Assembly (NCBI GenBank): GCA_020466095.1 | Contig: CM035806.1 | Span: forward strand, 63,067,087 to 63,131,086 | From: Chlorops oryzae | Lineage: Eukaryota; Arthropoda; Insecta; Diptera; Chloropidae | Direction: 5' to 3' | Length of the DNA stretch: 64,000 nt | Shown here: piece after piece, positions 20,504-30,836 of the stretch | Numbering within the stretch: position 1 is the stretch's first letter | Layout of the letters: the number at the start of each line of letters is the position of its first letter | The notes under the pieces: model-generated | Told to the model about the DNA's origin: nothing | The model's input: the letters and a program-made list of their open reading frames with translations, nothing else | The model's database searches: none | Program-made: the position numbers and the translations under genes

Positions 20504-22715
20504 GTTTAAGTTTTGCGATGGTCACACAAATGAATTCTTCCGTCATATTTGACCCCCTCTCGACAAATGTGATTGAAAACATTGTGTAATGTGCGATTTA
20601 TCAGCATTGTTAAATGATTGAGACCCCAGTCAATTTCTTGCGGGCGCTCTTGCTGATTAATATCAAAGCGTCGGCGTTGCCATCTGTCTATTTTATGCAT
20701 ACTTAAACATTTGTTGCATTGAAGGTAGTAAAAATACATTTACGTTTTATTTACAAGTTTATGAATAGATAACGTCAACCGAATTTAATGATTATAGTCT
20801 CAAAAAATTTGTCTTGCACTTGAGTCGAAATTTTAATTTTTTTAGGGCATATCCATTTTGCAGTCTGCTGAAAGAAGCAACCCAAAATTGAATTTATAAA
20901 AAATGGTAGTAATAATTTGACGTTAATAAAACATATCAAAAAGCAATCCAATATTCTTCGTACTAGGCTCGTTGAAAAGGTTATTTCATATATTTTTCAG
21001 ATCTGCATAACAAATATTCGTATTCTTCTTTTTGTGGAAAATAAGGACTCCCAAGAGGAAGTATCTTTTTTATATCCGATATTTTCGACTTTGAGTAGCC
21101 CCAGATGCGCCCAATATTAACTGATTTTATTGTTTTATATCTTAACAGAAAGGTGAGTCTGTTCTGTATAAAGTGGCATTCATTCCCGGATCGAAAAAAC
21201 ATGTCTTGAATACAAAATTTTGATGAAACTAGTGCAACGCAGGTTTTTCCGCATACAAATCACTTTCCAGATTTCAAGGCCCATGAGCGACCTCTAAAAC
21301 TTAATCAATCCCGATAAATCTTCATATATATCATTTTTAGACCCATTTCAACATATTGAGACTAGGGCAGCTGGGAAAATCGGACTTTTCCAAATAAGGG
21401 CCACCCTAATGTACATATATAAATATGCAACAAAATCGGAGTCCAGTTAATTAAATTTTGAAATTTTTACTACATTTAGATGTTTAATAGCTCAAAAAAT
21501 GATTAACTGTTGTATTTCCTTTTTATACCTTTTCCGAAGGAAAGGGTATATTAAGTTTGGCACGGAGTATGTAACATACCAAAGGAGTCGCGATAGATAT
21601 AGACATATATATATATTCTTGATCAGGGTGACAAGAGGAATCGATCTAGCCATTTCTGTCTGTCTGTCTTTCTGACTGTCTTTCTGTCTGTCTTTCTGTC
21701 TGTCTGTCTGTCTGTCGGTCACACTTTAGTTTTTCGTAATTTACTCCTAAGCCATGAAAGATATCATATTGAAATTTGGCATGGACTTGAACCAGGTAAA
21801 TGTCCGAAAAACTGCATACAAATTTTTTTCGTAGTCCCTTCTTGGGTCGTGGGAAGTGGTTCAGAAGTTTCAAAAATCACGATTTTTAACGTTTTCCGTG
21901 AATAACTTTTTTAATATACATCCCAGCTTATTGAAATTTGGTGTGTGTATAGCTACTATGTAGACTTAAGCTTTCGCTGAAAAAAAATTGCGACATCGCT
22001 ATATTTATGGTCATCATCCTACACATTAGAAAAAAACACTCTTTCTCTTATTCTCATATCTGTATACAAAAAGAATTTTTTTTGCGTCTTCTGATTGTGC
22101 ATTTTGCCGCCAAATAAAGTCGTCACTTAAGGTTAAAAATTGACCACCATTCGCGAAATTCGCAAAAATTTGATTTTCACTATTTTGAATTGAGTATTTC
22201 GCTGCTAGACAAAATGTCCTCTAACGGTTAAAATTTGACCATGCCCACCATTCGCAAAAAATTTGTACTTAAATATAATTTCGAATTTGTGAAGCTAAAT
22301 CGAAGCACAGATAATGTGTAGCTAGAACAACGAAAAGGGCAGGAATTTTTGTTAAGGTAATAGTGGTATTCAAGCAGGCTCGGAAATAGCTAGGTGCAAA
22401 TTTTGCGCGCTGAAATTTTGAACTATTGCTTGAACGACCCTTATGCAAAGCGTGTGTAAAAACTTTGCGAAAACAGCTGGTTTCAATGTTTTCTTTGGTG
22501 AAAGAAGGAGAAGCGAATATCGCGCATATTTTGCGCATCAAAGTAGGCGTGCAAAATTTCCGAAGCTGCGGAAACTATTTTTCATACAAAATAATTTCCG
22601 AGCTCGCGAAATTTCCGAGGGCGCAAATTTTGCGTACCTGCTTGAATACCACTAATGTTTCAACATATTTAAGGCTGAGGAAAAGGTATGTGTGCAATCG
22701 GCTTAGCTGATGTAA
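20503..22715 (+). repeat. Direct duplication, copy 2, with MITE insertion
   Basis: Near-identical to 16699-18560 up to GTTAAGGTAAT (22361). It is interrupted by a 292-bp MITE and resumes at AATGTTTCAACATATTTAAG. It carries the fuller form of the DINE-1-like 5' end (AAGGGTATATTAAGTTTGGC, about 21540) and a full 3' end (hairpin ATCGGCTTAGCTGAT, GTAAACTTCTTTACTTG). Confidence 0.9.
22362..22653. mobile_element. 292-bp AGTGGTATTCAAGCA MITE
   Basis: Ends AGTGGTATTCAAGCAGGC and the inverse CTGCTTGAATACCACT, flanked by AAT on both sides. The duplicated copy 1 preserves the uninterrupted target (GGTAATGTTTCAAC), confirming the element limits and a 3-bp duplication. Same-length relatives: 27483-27774 and 51511-51802. 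Confidence 0.92.
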
Positions 22716-22746
22716 ACTTCTTTACTTGTTTTTTTTTGCTTTCATT

Positions 22747-22866
22747 AGTGGTATTCAAGCAACAGTGCAAACGCAGTGTGCAATATTTGCACTTGTCAAA
22801 ATTGCGTACAAAAAAAGCAGTGCAAATATTGCACACTGCGATTTGCACTGTTGCTTGAATACCACT
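22747..22866. mobile_element. 120-bp AGTGGTATTCAAGCA MITE, hairpin form
   Basis: Same 15-bp ends, but the interior is a near-perfect palindrome (CAACAGTGCAAACGCAGTGT and inverse). Nearly identical to 27298-27416. The flanks ATT and TCT do not match, so the target duplication is lost or altered. Confidence 0.85.
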
Positions 22867-24316
22867 TCTGTGTCTATTTGTGTTTTTAATTCTTTGTTTT
22901 TCTGTATTAAAATTTTGTTCACACCACACGGTTTTGCACGTGGGGTGTCCGCTTTTTTCAATTACACCATCTGGTATTCCTTCACTCCACCGAGGTGTTC
23001 ACTCCATCCGGGGCTCACACCACCCAGATTCTACTGTATACAGAATTTTATAAGTTTCTTATTTTTTCCGAAATTTTTATCATTCTAGCCATCATCACGA
23101 CCGGAATCGGATTTTACTTTGGATTTACCACGCGCGGAACAATTACGCATCAAAATGGAAAAAGAAAGAAAAATTCGTCGGAGGTGTCGTTTCATTACGA
23201 CCTTTTTAAGTCTGGTATTTTTTTTATTGACTGTGATGGTAGTTAGTCTGGTATTAACGCGAGGAAAACGAATGTTTGGTAGCATTATATGATTCTAATA
23301 GCAAAGTCCTGAAAACTCATCTTCTCAGTTCTGTGCAGTCTTGCATCAGAAATTTTGCGAGATCAAAAATTCTACTCTTCCCATAAATTTTCGCAGAAAA
23401 TTGTTTAACCTGGTTTAAACTCTCCTGAAGACCATAATTAGAAAGTTTAAACCACATATAACGTTTAAACCTTCAAAATTTTTAGACTAGCTTTGCAGGA
23501 CTTTATCGTCCGTTCAAAAACTATAACATTTCATAAAAAAAAAATGGCAAGTTTTAGAAAAAAGGTACGAAAATTTCAAAATAAACAATTCTTGTACCTG
23601 CGAGAACTATATTTGAGTAAAAGATCATATATAAATTTCGAATCTATCGGTTTAATAGATAATCTTGTAGGTTGTTCACCGTTGCAGAAAATGATGTTTG
23701 GAGAAAAAAGCGTTTAAAATTTCAAATGCAGAACTAGGTGCTTAGGGCGCTTCGGCGATTAGGAACTGTAACTATTTGTATACAAAGAATTTTGGTCTGA
23801 TTTCTTCACAGAATGTTCTCAATAGGTTTTACTATCGAAACATGAAAAAAATTCCATTTTTAATATTGGTCACGCCAGAATAATACCTTAAAAAAAGCTA
23901 AAAAAGCTAGTATTTGTTGTCCAATTCTCCCTAAAGCGTCAATGAAAAGCAAAATTTTTTTTATATAAATTTAAATTTAGAATTGAATTTAGTCTTATGA
24001 TAGTTTTAGTTGGTTAGTTGATCTTTTTTTACGAATTTGTTTTTTTTTTACTTTTTATGTCAATTTAATTGTAGCTAGTAATTTTAAATAGTGTTGTTTT
24101 TGTGATCTTAATCAATAATGGTGTTTTTAAAGATTTTTTAAATCGTCATTGTTGGAAATTAGTTAAGGCGGTTGGTTAACAAATATTATATTTTAAGGAT
24201 ATTTTCAGTATTCTTTTTAATCTACAAAAAGCATTAGGCACCATTGTTAAAGAAACCTTAAGTTTATTCTAAGCTATGAGTAACTATTCGCGTGAGAATT
24301 ATTTAAATAAATTAGT
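22867..24316. other. 1.4 kb without recognisable gene or repeat
   Basis: Several 60-85 codon open frames exist, but none has recognisable motifs or splice signals. AT-rich throughout. Confidence 0.4.
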
Positions 24317-24562
24317 ATGCGATGGAAAGTATGCGATAGATTGCAAATGGAGACCGCTCATAGCAGATGGCATGCGAGATATAGCTTGCGATATCGCAAG
24401 CCCTCTATCGATTGCGATGAAATGTCACTTTTGAGCTTATTTATGTCGTTCCCTTTTCGGCAAGAACGGATTTACCCAGAATTTCGGGTTCTTTTTTGTT
24501 CTTGATTTAACAAATCTTGCATCCCTTTTAATCTTTTAGCGCTAAAATGCTCATCGCATACC
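24317..24562. repeat. Second copy of the GCGAT-rich repeat
   Basis: Matches 4830-5110 (TATGCGATAGATTGCAAATG, ATGGCATGCGAGATATAG, TTTCGGCAAGAACGGA) with moderate divergence; both ends truncated. Confidence 0.65.
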
Positions 24563-24711
24563 GAAATTTGCCCTCTCAAAAAATCTATTTCGAAAGTCAT
24601 CGAAGCTGCAAACATTGAGACCCTATCAACGAAAGCCGGATTTTAATTGGAGACAAAACGTAGATGTTCCCTAAGCGCCCTTTTAGACGTACATACGTCA
24701 ACATCATATAA

Positions 24712-24827
24712 GGTCTGTTCCCGTACTCCACGAAACTGCCCAAAAATGCCCATTTTTTTGAAAACTGTATGAAAATTTGGCAAAGTTGGGCAGTTTTGGG
24801 CTGTTCCGTGCAGTACGGGAACAGACC
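24712..24827. mobile_element. 116-bp palindromic MITE
   Basis: Ends GGTCTGTTCCCGTACT and AGTACGGGAACAGACC with further pairing (CTGCCCAAAA). TATA occurs just outside both ends. A partial relative (CAGTACGGGAACATACC) lies at about 50440-50500. Confidence 0.8.
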
Positions 24828-24835
24828 TATAGAAC

Positions 24836-25192
24836 CATATAGAACTATAGCTGCAACTACGGCCAAATTTTGGCGCGTTGTGGCATGATTTGGTGAAAAA
24901 GTTCAAACTGTGGTGAACCACGCCATAAGCCGAGTGTTGTGGTGAACCACGTAATAGTAAGTGTGGTGTACCACGTAGTAGCTTTTGGCCGAAGTTGCAG
25001 CTATAGTTCTATACATATAGAACTATAGCTGCAACTTCGTCCAAAAGCTACTACGTGGTACACCACACTTACTATTACGTGGTTCACCACAACACTCGGC
25101 TTATGGCGTGGTTCACCACAGTTGAACTTTTTCACCAAATTATGCCATAACGCGCCAAAATTTGGCCGAAGTTGCAGCTATAGTTCTATATG
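24836..25192. mobile_element. Two back-to-back inverted CATATAG MITEs (~179 bp each)
   Basis: Copies 24836-25013 and 25014-25192 lie head to head. Each has ends CATATAGAACTATAGCTGCA and inverse, with interior GTGGTTCACCACA and CACGTAATAG words. Together they form a ~357-bp palindrome. The outer flanks do not match, so this is likely a rearranged or one-into-one insertion. Confidence 0.85.
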
Positions 25193-25293
25193 GTCAACAT
25201 CGTTCAACAAAATGAAGTTTGTAGGAGAGACGCTAGCGGGGAGAGGAAGATGGTTTTTGGGTGAACGTACTCGGCTATTCTCTTTGTGCCTAT

Positions 25294-25472
25294 CATATAG
25301 AACTATAGCTGCAACTTCGGCCAAAAGCTATTACGTGGTACACCACACTTGCTATTACGTGTTTCACCACAACACTCGACTTATGGCGTGGTTCACCATA
25401 GCTGAACTTTTTCACCAAATCATGCAATAACGCGCCAAAATTTGGCCGAAGTTGCAGCTATAGTTCTATATG
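25294..25472. mobile_element. 179-bp CATATAG MITE with 8-bp target duplication
   Basis: Ends CATATAGAACTATAGCTGCA and inverse, flanked by GTGCCTAT at 25286-25293 and 25473-25480. Clean insertion defining the family limits. A 3' end fragment of the same family is at 26064-26109. Confidence 0.92.
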
Positions 25473-25539
25473 GTGCCTATATTCTTAGCGTGAAACTTGA
25501 GAACAATCCCTGTGTTTGTTTTTACATTTGCTTCAAATC

Positions 25540-26295
25540 CAGGGCTGCCGGATGATTTTTGGCTAAAACCGTCACTTTTTAACAGAAAAATCGTCAAAAT
25601 CGGCATTGAACTTTAAAAAATCGTAAAAAAAACGCAGTTAAAAAATATATGTTTTAAAAAGGAAATTTGCCTTTATTGAATTCATTTTTGTACTAAAAAA
25701 AAAATAAATAACAGAAGTGTGCTTTCAGCGTTTTTAATATTTGTTTGCAACGATAACTTTAACACTGGATGTCACCGTTAATGCTGATAAAAATTATAAG
25801 TAATTTCGAAAGGAAACGAAATGACAAAAAAACAGAAGTTTGCGAAGTTGGCTGTGATTAGATTGAAAGTGACACAGTTAGTTTCGAATAATTATAAGAG
25901 TGTCATATGGAACCTACAGTGACCCGAAGCCAATTTTATTAGCCCAAAAAAAAAAAAAAAAGAGTGTCATATATGTCAGTATCTGCATAAATTTAATTTT
26001 TAATAGAGTTTTACATCAAAATCTACGTTATAAAATCCTTTATTAAGGTGCATTCACATGGTGGCTCGCGCCAAAATTTGGCCGAAGTTGCAGCTATAGT
26101 TCTATATGGTATGAATTGTGCAAATTTGATTGCCATCTGTTTTATTTTTACTATTGTTACCACACCTGGTCAGATTGATTTAAAAAACGTCAATTATTGG
26201 GTATTTTTGGGGTAAAAATCGTCAAATCGGTAAAATGCATATTTGGCATAAAAAATCGTCAAATGACGATAAAATCGGGCTATCTGGCAGCCCTG
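25540..26295. mobile_element. hAT-type non-autonomous transposon
   Basis: Ends CAGGGCTGCCGGATGA and GGCAGCCCTG, flanked by TTCAAATC at 25532-25539 and 26296-26303, an exact 8-bp duplication. CAGGG-type ends plus 8-bp duplications are hAT hallmarks. The interior has subterminal AAATCGTCAAA repeats and no transposase frame. A fragment of the CATATAG MITE is inside it (26064-26109). Confidence 0.9.
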
Positions 26296-26314
26296 TTCAA
26301 ATCACATATCGTCG

Positions 26315-26779
26315 CTAGTCGGCTTCTACATTGAACGATTATCGACGCGATTTTCACAACGATTTTTTCAAATTCCCTTTTGAAATTGTCTTCTGTCGGT
26401 GTTCGCTTCTACACTACACGATTTGCAAGCAACCGATTTATACTTTGTTGTGTTTTTCTTATGACATTCGTTTATTGGGTTTATGCGAATTAAGTAAGTA
26501 AGTAATAAAATAAGTGATTGTGACGCATTTTAAAATATATTAATTAAATTAGAATGGATTCAGACACTTCATAAAAAATTATTCGAACAATTCTTTGAAA
26601 CTGTTTTCCGTTCTACGAACGGCGGGAAAGGCAACTGTCAAAAATCGGCATGGAAATCGACGACATGGCTAGTACAAACGATTTTGACCGCTTCACTTTC
26701 GTCTCTCCTCCCTTGCCAACAAACGCAAAAATCGGTGAGTGCTGTTGGCCGACAATCGTCCAATGTAAAAGTAGACTAG
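26315..26779. mobile_element. 465-bp TIR element (CTAGTC ends)
   Basis: Ends CTAGTCGGCTTCTACATTG and the inverse of CTAGTCTACTTTTACATTG, each continuing with ACGATT(A/G)TCG. Part of the same family reappears at 63918-64000 and, as a lone end, at 62455-62485. Confidence 0.7.
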
Positions 26780-27297
26780 GTCTTCACTCTTCAAAAACCA
26801 CGTAAGCGCCAATTTCTCGAAAATGACTTTTTTGGTTTTTATGGTAGAAAAATATATTTCCTATGAGTTGGCAGTCTCAACTTGACAAGTTTGTATGAAA
26901 AAAAAAAGTTAAGGCCAATTCAAAAACCTCGTAAGTGCCATACAAAATGAAAATTTCCTGCAAAACCTTTTTTTTTTGGCTCATAAATAAATTTAAAAAA
27001 TACAATCTTTCTCATTTGTAAAGAGGCAGGCATATTTTGTTGTTGGAAACAAAAAACGAAAAAATATGGGAATTCATTCGAACCCTCGAAGGAGTGAACG
27101 CTGAGAACTTCTTTGCGTTAACTGTCAAAATACATGGATGCTTTGACGGCTGTCTAAAGAGTTCTCAAAGTTCACTAAGTTCGGGGTCTGAATGAATACC
27201 CATATTTCCTTTAAAAGAAAGAAGAATGGCAAGCTGCTACTAACAATTTTAGGTATGGTGAATAAAACCCATACTACTTTAAGATTTTAAAAGTAGT

Positions 27298-27416
27298 AGT
27301 GGTATTCAAGCAACAGTGCAAACGCAGTGTGCAATATTTGCACTTGTCAAATTGCGTACAAAAAAAGCAGTGCAAATATTGCACACTGCGATTTGCACTG
27401 TTGCTTGAATACCACT
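27298..27416. mobile_element. 119-bp AGTGGTATTCAAGCA MITE, hairpin form
   Basis: Nearly identical to 22747-22866. Flanked by AGT at 27295-27297 and 27417-27419, a clean 3-bp duplication. Confidence 0.9.
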
Positions 27417-27482
27417 AGTAAGTATATCATAAAAAAATCTAAAATAGTGTTTTATCAACGGGTTTATCATTTTTATGACAAT

Positions 27483-27774
27483 AGTGGTATTCAAGCAGGC
27501 TCGGAAATAGGTAGGTGCAAATTTTGCGCGTGCAAACTTTCTACTATTGCTTGAACGACCCTTATGCAAAGCGTGTGTAAAAAATTTGCGAAAACAGCTG
27601 GTTTCAATGCTTACTGTGGTGAAAGAAGAAGAAGCGAATATCGCGCATATTTTGCGCATCACAGTAGGCGTGCAAAATTTCCGAGGCTGCGGAAACCATT
27701 TTTCATACAAAATAATTTGCGAGCTCGCGAAATTTCCGAGGGCGCAAATTTTGCGTACCTGCTTGAATACCACT
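27483..27774. mobile_element. 292-bp AGTGGTATTCAAGCA MITE
   Basis: Same length and order as 22362-22653; flanked by AAT. Its right AAT (27775-27777) is also the left flank of the next MITE. Confidence 0.9.
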
Positions 27775-27777
27775 AAT

Positions 27778-28319
27778 AGTGGTATTCAAGCAGATGGGGC
27801 AATTGGAGTGGGCAAATTTTGAACTAGCAAATTTTGCACTAGCAAATTTTGCACTTTTGCATGAACAACCCTCTGAAGAACAAGTGCAAAAATTCAACGA
27901 TAACAGCTGTTTGCTTTTAAGCTCCATACGGACAATCAAACATGTTTGGTCTTTCACATTTATATTACGCAGATATAATTGATATCAAAAAATTAAGATA
28001 CAAAAATTTTTTGGAAAAAAAAATATTTATTTGTAAAAACGATAGTCGTATTATTAAATAGATGCATGGCATTAATTCAATTTCACTTGTTTCACACTTA
28101 TTGAACTTTATAAATCATGGTGTTTGTATTTCTTCATACATTCATACTCATTTGACACTGTAGGGTCGCCATAGCACTCATTTGCACACAAAATCGGGCA
28201 AATGTTGCACACCAAAATCGATGTGCAATAGTTGCCCAGCTGCGGAAACGATTTTCCATACAAACCACTTTGCCCAAATGCCCAAAATGCCCAAGATGCC
28301 CACCTGCTTGAATACCACT
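27778..28319. mobile_element. 542-bp AGTGG-family element with divergent interior
   Basis: Ends AGTGGTATTCAAGCAGATGG and CACCTGCTTGAATACCACT, flanked by AAT on both sides. The interior differs from the 292-bp form, with TGCCCAAA repeats near its right end, so it is a separate subfamily using the same termini. Confidence 0.85.
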
Positions 28320-28852
28320 AATATATTAACAAAAATTGTACAATTTTATAGATATCCTTCAAGTAGGTTGCAATGTCAATGACGAATATCGATTAAACAC
28401 CAAATTTTTTGAAACGCTTCCAATAAATAATAAAATCTAATAATTTTAAGTTGTTTTTTGAGGATTTATTACTGAAAAAAATTTTTATAAGCTTGAAAAC
28501 TTTGTTTTCTATTTTGAATAAGAACGAAAAGAGAAGAAAACAAAGAAAAGAACATAAGAAGTAAAATTTGTTTAACTGAAAAAAAAAAATTAATATAAAA
28601 ATTGTAATTTCCTTTTTTTTTTAATTTGGAAAAACCTCGTAAGCGACAAAATTTGCAAATTTTGATTTGCGCAAAAAACACGTAAGCGACAAATTGGCGA
28701 GAGCTACTTGTAACAAGTAAATAATTTCAGAACAAAGTTGTGTACCGTTGGGGGAGTTACAAAACTATATTTTGATAAAACGAAATTGAATTTAAAACAC
28801 CGATTTAAAAAACGATTAAGTTTTTTTTTGTTTTCTGAAAATTCATGTCATG
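28320..28852. other. Interior of the CTCTTCAAAAACC element, no gene
   Basis: AT-rich; contains AACCTCGTAAGCGAC and ACACGTAAGCGAC subterminal motifs at about 28630-28695. Confidence 0.5.
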
Positions 28853-29130
28853 ACGCTTACGTGGTTTTTGAAGAGCAGCGACGATATAACCATATAAGTC
28901 ACTCTCAGAGATATTGCGCGGGACCAGCGTTCCGATTACGGAAATCCCATTTCGTAGTAAAATACCGCAAAAATCGGAGTAGAAATGAAATTTTGGATAG
29001 TAAATTGGAATTTCTCATTTTCGCACCCACAAAAAACAAAGGTCAACAATTTATTTCAAGCAAACATTTATAACTTACATTTACATATTACTTACATTTA
29101 CACATTACTTACATTTTTTATCCCCATTAG

Positions 29131-29287
29131 TCAAGATTTAGATACAGAGACATCTGTATGGAAAACAATTTGTTTGCGAACGAGGGAACACAAAAAAACT
29201 CGTTCTCTTGCAGATCTCATTACGTCTAAATCGCGACTATATAGTAATATAGGGGACACTTACAACAACAACCGAAATTCGTGGTGA
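29131..29287 (+). CDS. Candidate terminal exon, unassigned
   Basis: A clear acceptor (TTTTTTATCCCCATTAG, ending 29130) precedes a frame with coding-like composition, including WKTICLRTREHKKTRSLADL and SKSRLYSN, ending at TGA 29285-29287. It could be a 3' exon of the unknown gene upstream, but the phase needed (two bases from the previous exon) does not match the phase-0 donor at 4549, so an intervening exon would be required. Alternatively it is chance. Confidence 0.25.
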
Positions 29288-29597
29288 ACTAGCGATGCTA
29301 TAATTTTTTGAGTATTCACTCAATTTTGTAACTAAACATACTTGCGTTGAAATTGTTTAATGTTTTCTTTTTAATGTAAAACTTTTTAAGTTTTTTATGA
29401 TAGCTTATGTAATTCTGTACCCTTTTCATTCAGAAGAGATCCAAAAATATATAGTTTATGCATTCTATTTATCATGATATGTAATAAGTACTTGAGCCAC
29501 TAGTTATGTATCGAGCAATTTTAGTTATGATATCACTGAATATTTCATATCAGCTGTTCTGTAGTGGAATTCAAACTTTTTGACTATCGGTCATATT
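29288..29597. other. No gene seen
   Basis: AT-rich non-coding sequence. Confidence 0.4.
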
Positions 29598-29840
29598 CGA
29601 CGCATGAGTACTCTGCTTTAGCGTTCCTCAATAATATGAGCAAAATTTTATCTAATTATTTTTAATTTGAATTACATATTTCGGTGTAAAATATGATGAG
29701 TTCTTATGAAAAATCTTTGATTAACACTTATACATATCTGATTTTTAGCAAAAATTTTAGTTCATGTTACAAGATTAGAAAATATTTGTTAGACCGGAAC
29801 CAGAATTTTCAGGGGGCGTGCTTCGTTTTTGATTTTTCAG
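29598..29840. repeat. Inverted copy of the repeat at 19540-19815
   Basis: Carries the reverse complement of that repeat (TATTCGACGCATGAGTACTC, GTTAGACCGGAACC, GGGGGCGTGCTTCG). Confidence 0.6.
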
Positions 29841-29841
29841 A

Positions 29842-30056
29842 GATATTGGGCGGGACGTTTCGCGCCAGTTAGAAAGAGATGTTACTCGGCAGGCAAAAGA
29901 AGAGCGAGAGAGAAATACTTTTGGTGAGTACCTCAGTACAAAATGCTCTTTTTGGTGGGTACCCAAGACCATGGTGGGTACCCAAGACCGTGGTGAAAAG
30001 AGCCAAAATGGAAACGGCTCCTGAGTGACATATATATGTAGTTATATGTATATGCA
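29842..30056. mobile_element. Truncated CATATA-ended MITE
   Basis: Contains the GGTGGGTACCCAAGACC interior and the right end (GAGTGACATATATATG), but lacks the left terminus: the sequence switches directly from the 29598 repeat. Confidence 0.7.
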
Positions 30057-30071
30057 TGTTACAGTCCCTCC

Positions 30072-30828
30072 CATGTAGGACTGTAGGTCTAACTGTCGAC
30101 GTCGAAAAGCCTCTGCCGCGATGGGGATATACACCATTAGGCAGGCATAGGAAATTCAACAAATTGGGGATATTCACCAAAAAGCTACCAACAAAAACCT
30201 TAAGCAGGAATAGGAAATTCAACAAATTCGAGAAATTCACCAGAAAGCTACCAACAACAATACGGGTAGACAGAAAGTGGCACTATGATGCCACTTGCAA
30301 GAAAATTATCAAAGAAACACGGCGTCAGCTCGGTTTTTTATATTGCTTGAAAAGTTCATAATTGAAACTTTAATAAATATATTACGATATGTTTTTGCTT
30401 AATGTGCGCGAATGTTTCCATTTTGTAATAAATTTACATACATTTTTGACTACGGCTACGAATTTAATTGTACATAGAATTTAGCATTTTTGCTGAAATA
30501 GTGTGATAAAAAAATTATATGCTTAAGGTAGGACTAAAAGAACAATTTCCATTTCTCCTTAATATTGAAAATCCTTAATTAGTTTTATGTTTTTTAAGCT
30601 TTTCATGGCATTTTATGAGTTTGGTAGATATTTTATATGTAATGAACTCGAAAATCTCCCAAAATTAAAAATAAAAGTGGCAATGCATTTCACCACAGCA
30701 GAGCTAAATATTTCGCTGCCATAGCGTGCTTCTCTTTTCCTCATGCTATATGCCTATGTTGAAGCAGAGTAGCTCTAACACATTGCAGGGATTAGGAAGA
30801 AGAAGAGTTAGACCTATAGTCCTATATG
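30072..30828. mobile_element. 757-bp CATATAG-type element, inverted copy of 14782-15509
   Basis: Ends CATGTAGGACTGTAGGTC and GACCTATAGTCCTATATG, flanked by GTCCCTCC at 30064-30071 and 30829-30836. Same interior as 14782-15509 in reverse. Confidence 0.92.
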
Positions 30829-30836
30829 GTCCCTCC

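Larger units (their letters stand above)
26787..28875. mobile_element. 2.1-kb TIR element hosting nested MITEs
   Basis: Ends CTCTTCAAAAACCACGTAAG and inverse; subterminal ACCTCGTAAGTGCC and CCTCGTAAGCGAC motifs suggest transposase-binding sites. No transposase frame. Three AGTGG-family MITEs (27298, 27483, 27778) are inserted inside. No target duplication recognised. Confidence 0.7.

Noticed and set aside
22995..23246. Short plus-strand frame as a membrane protein gene
   Set aside because: Hydrophobic stretch arises from T-rich DNA; no start context, splice or homology support.
27306..27773. 155-codon minus-strand frame with similar frames at 22269 and 51484
   Set aside because: Lies across AGTGG-family MITEs; recurrence reflects copied non-coding DNA, and the frame runs through element boundaries.
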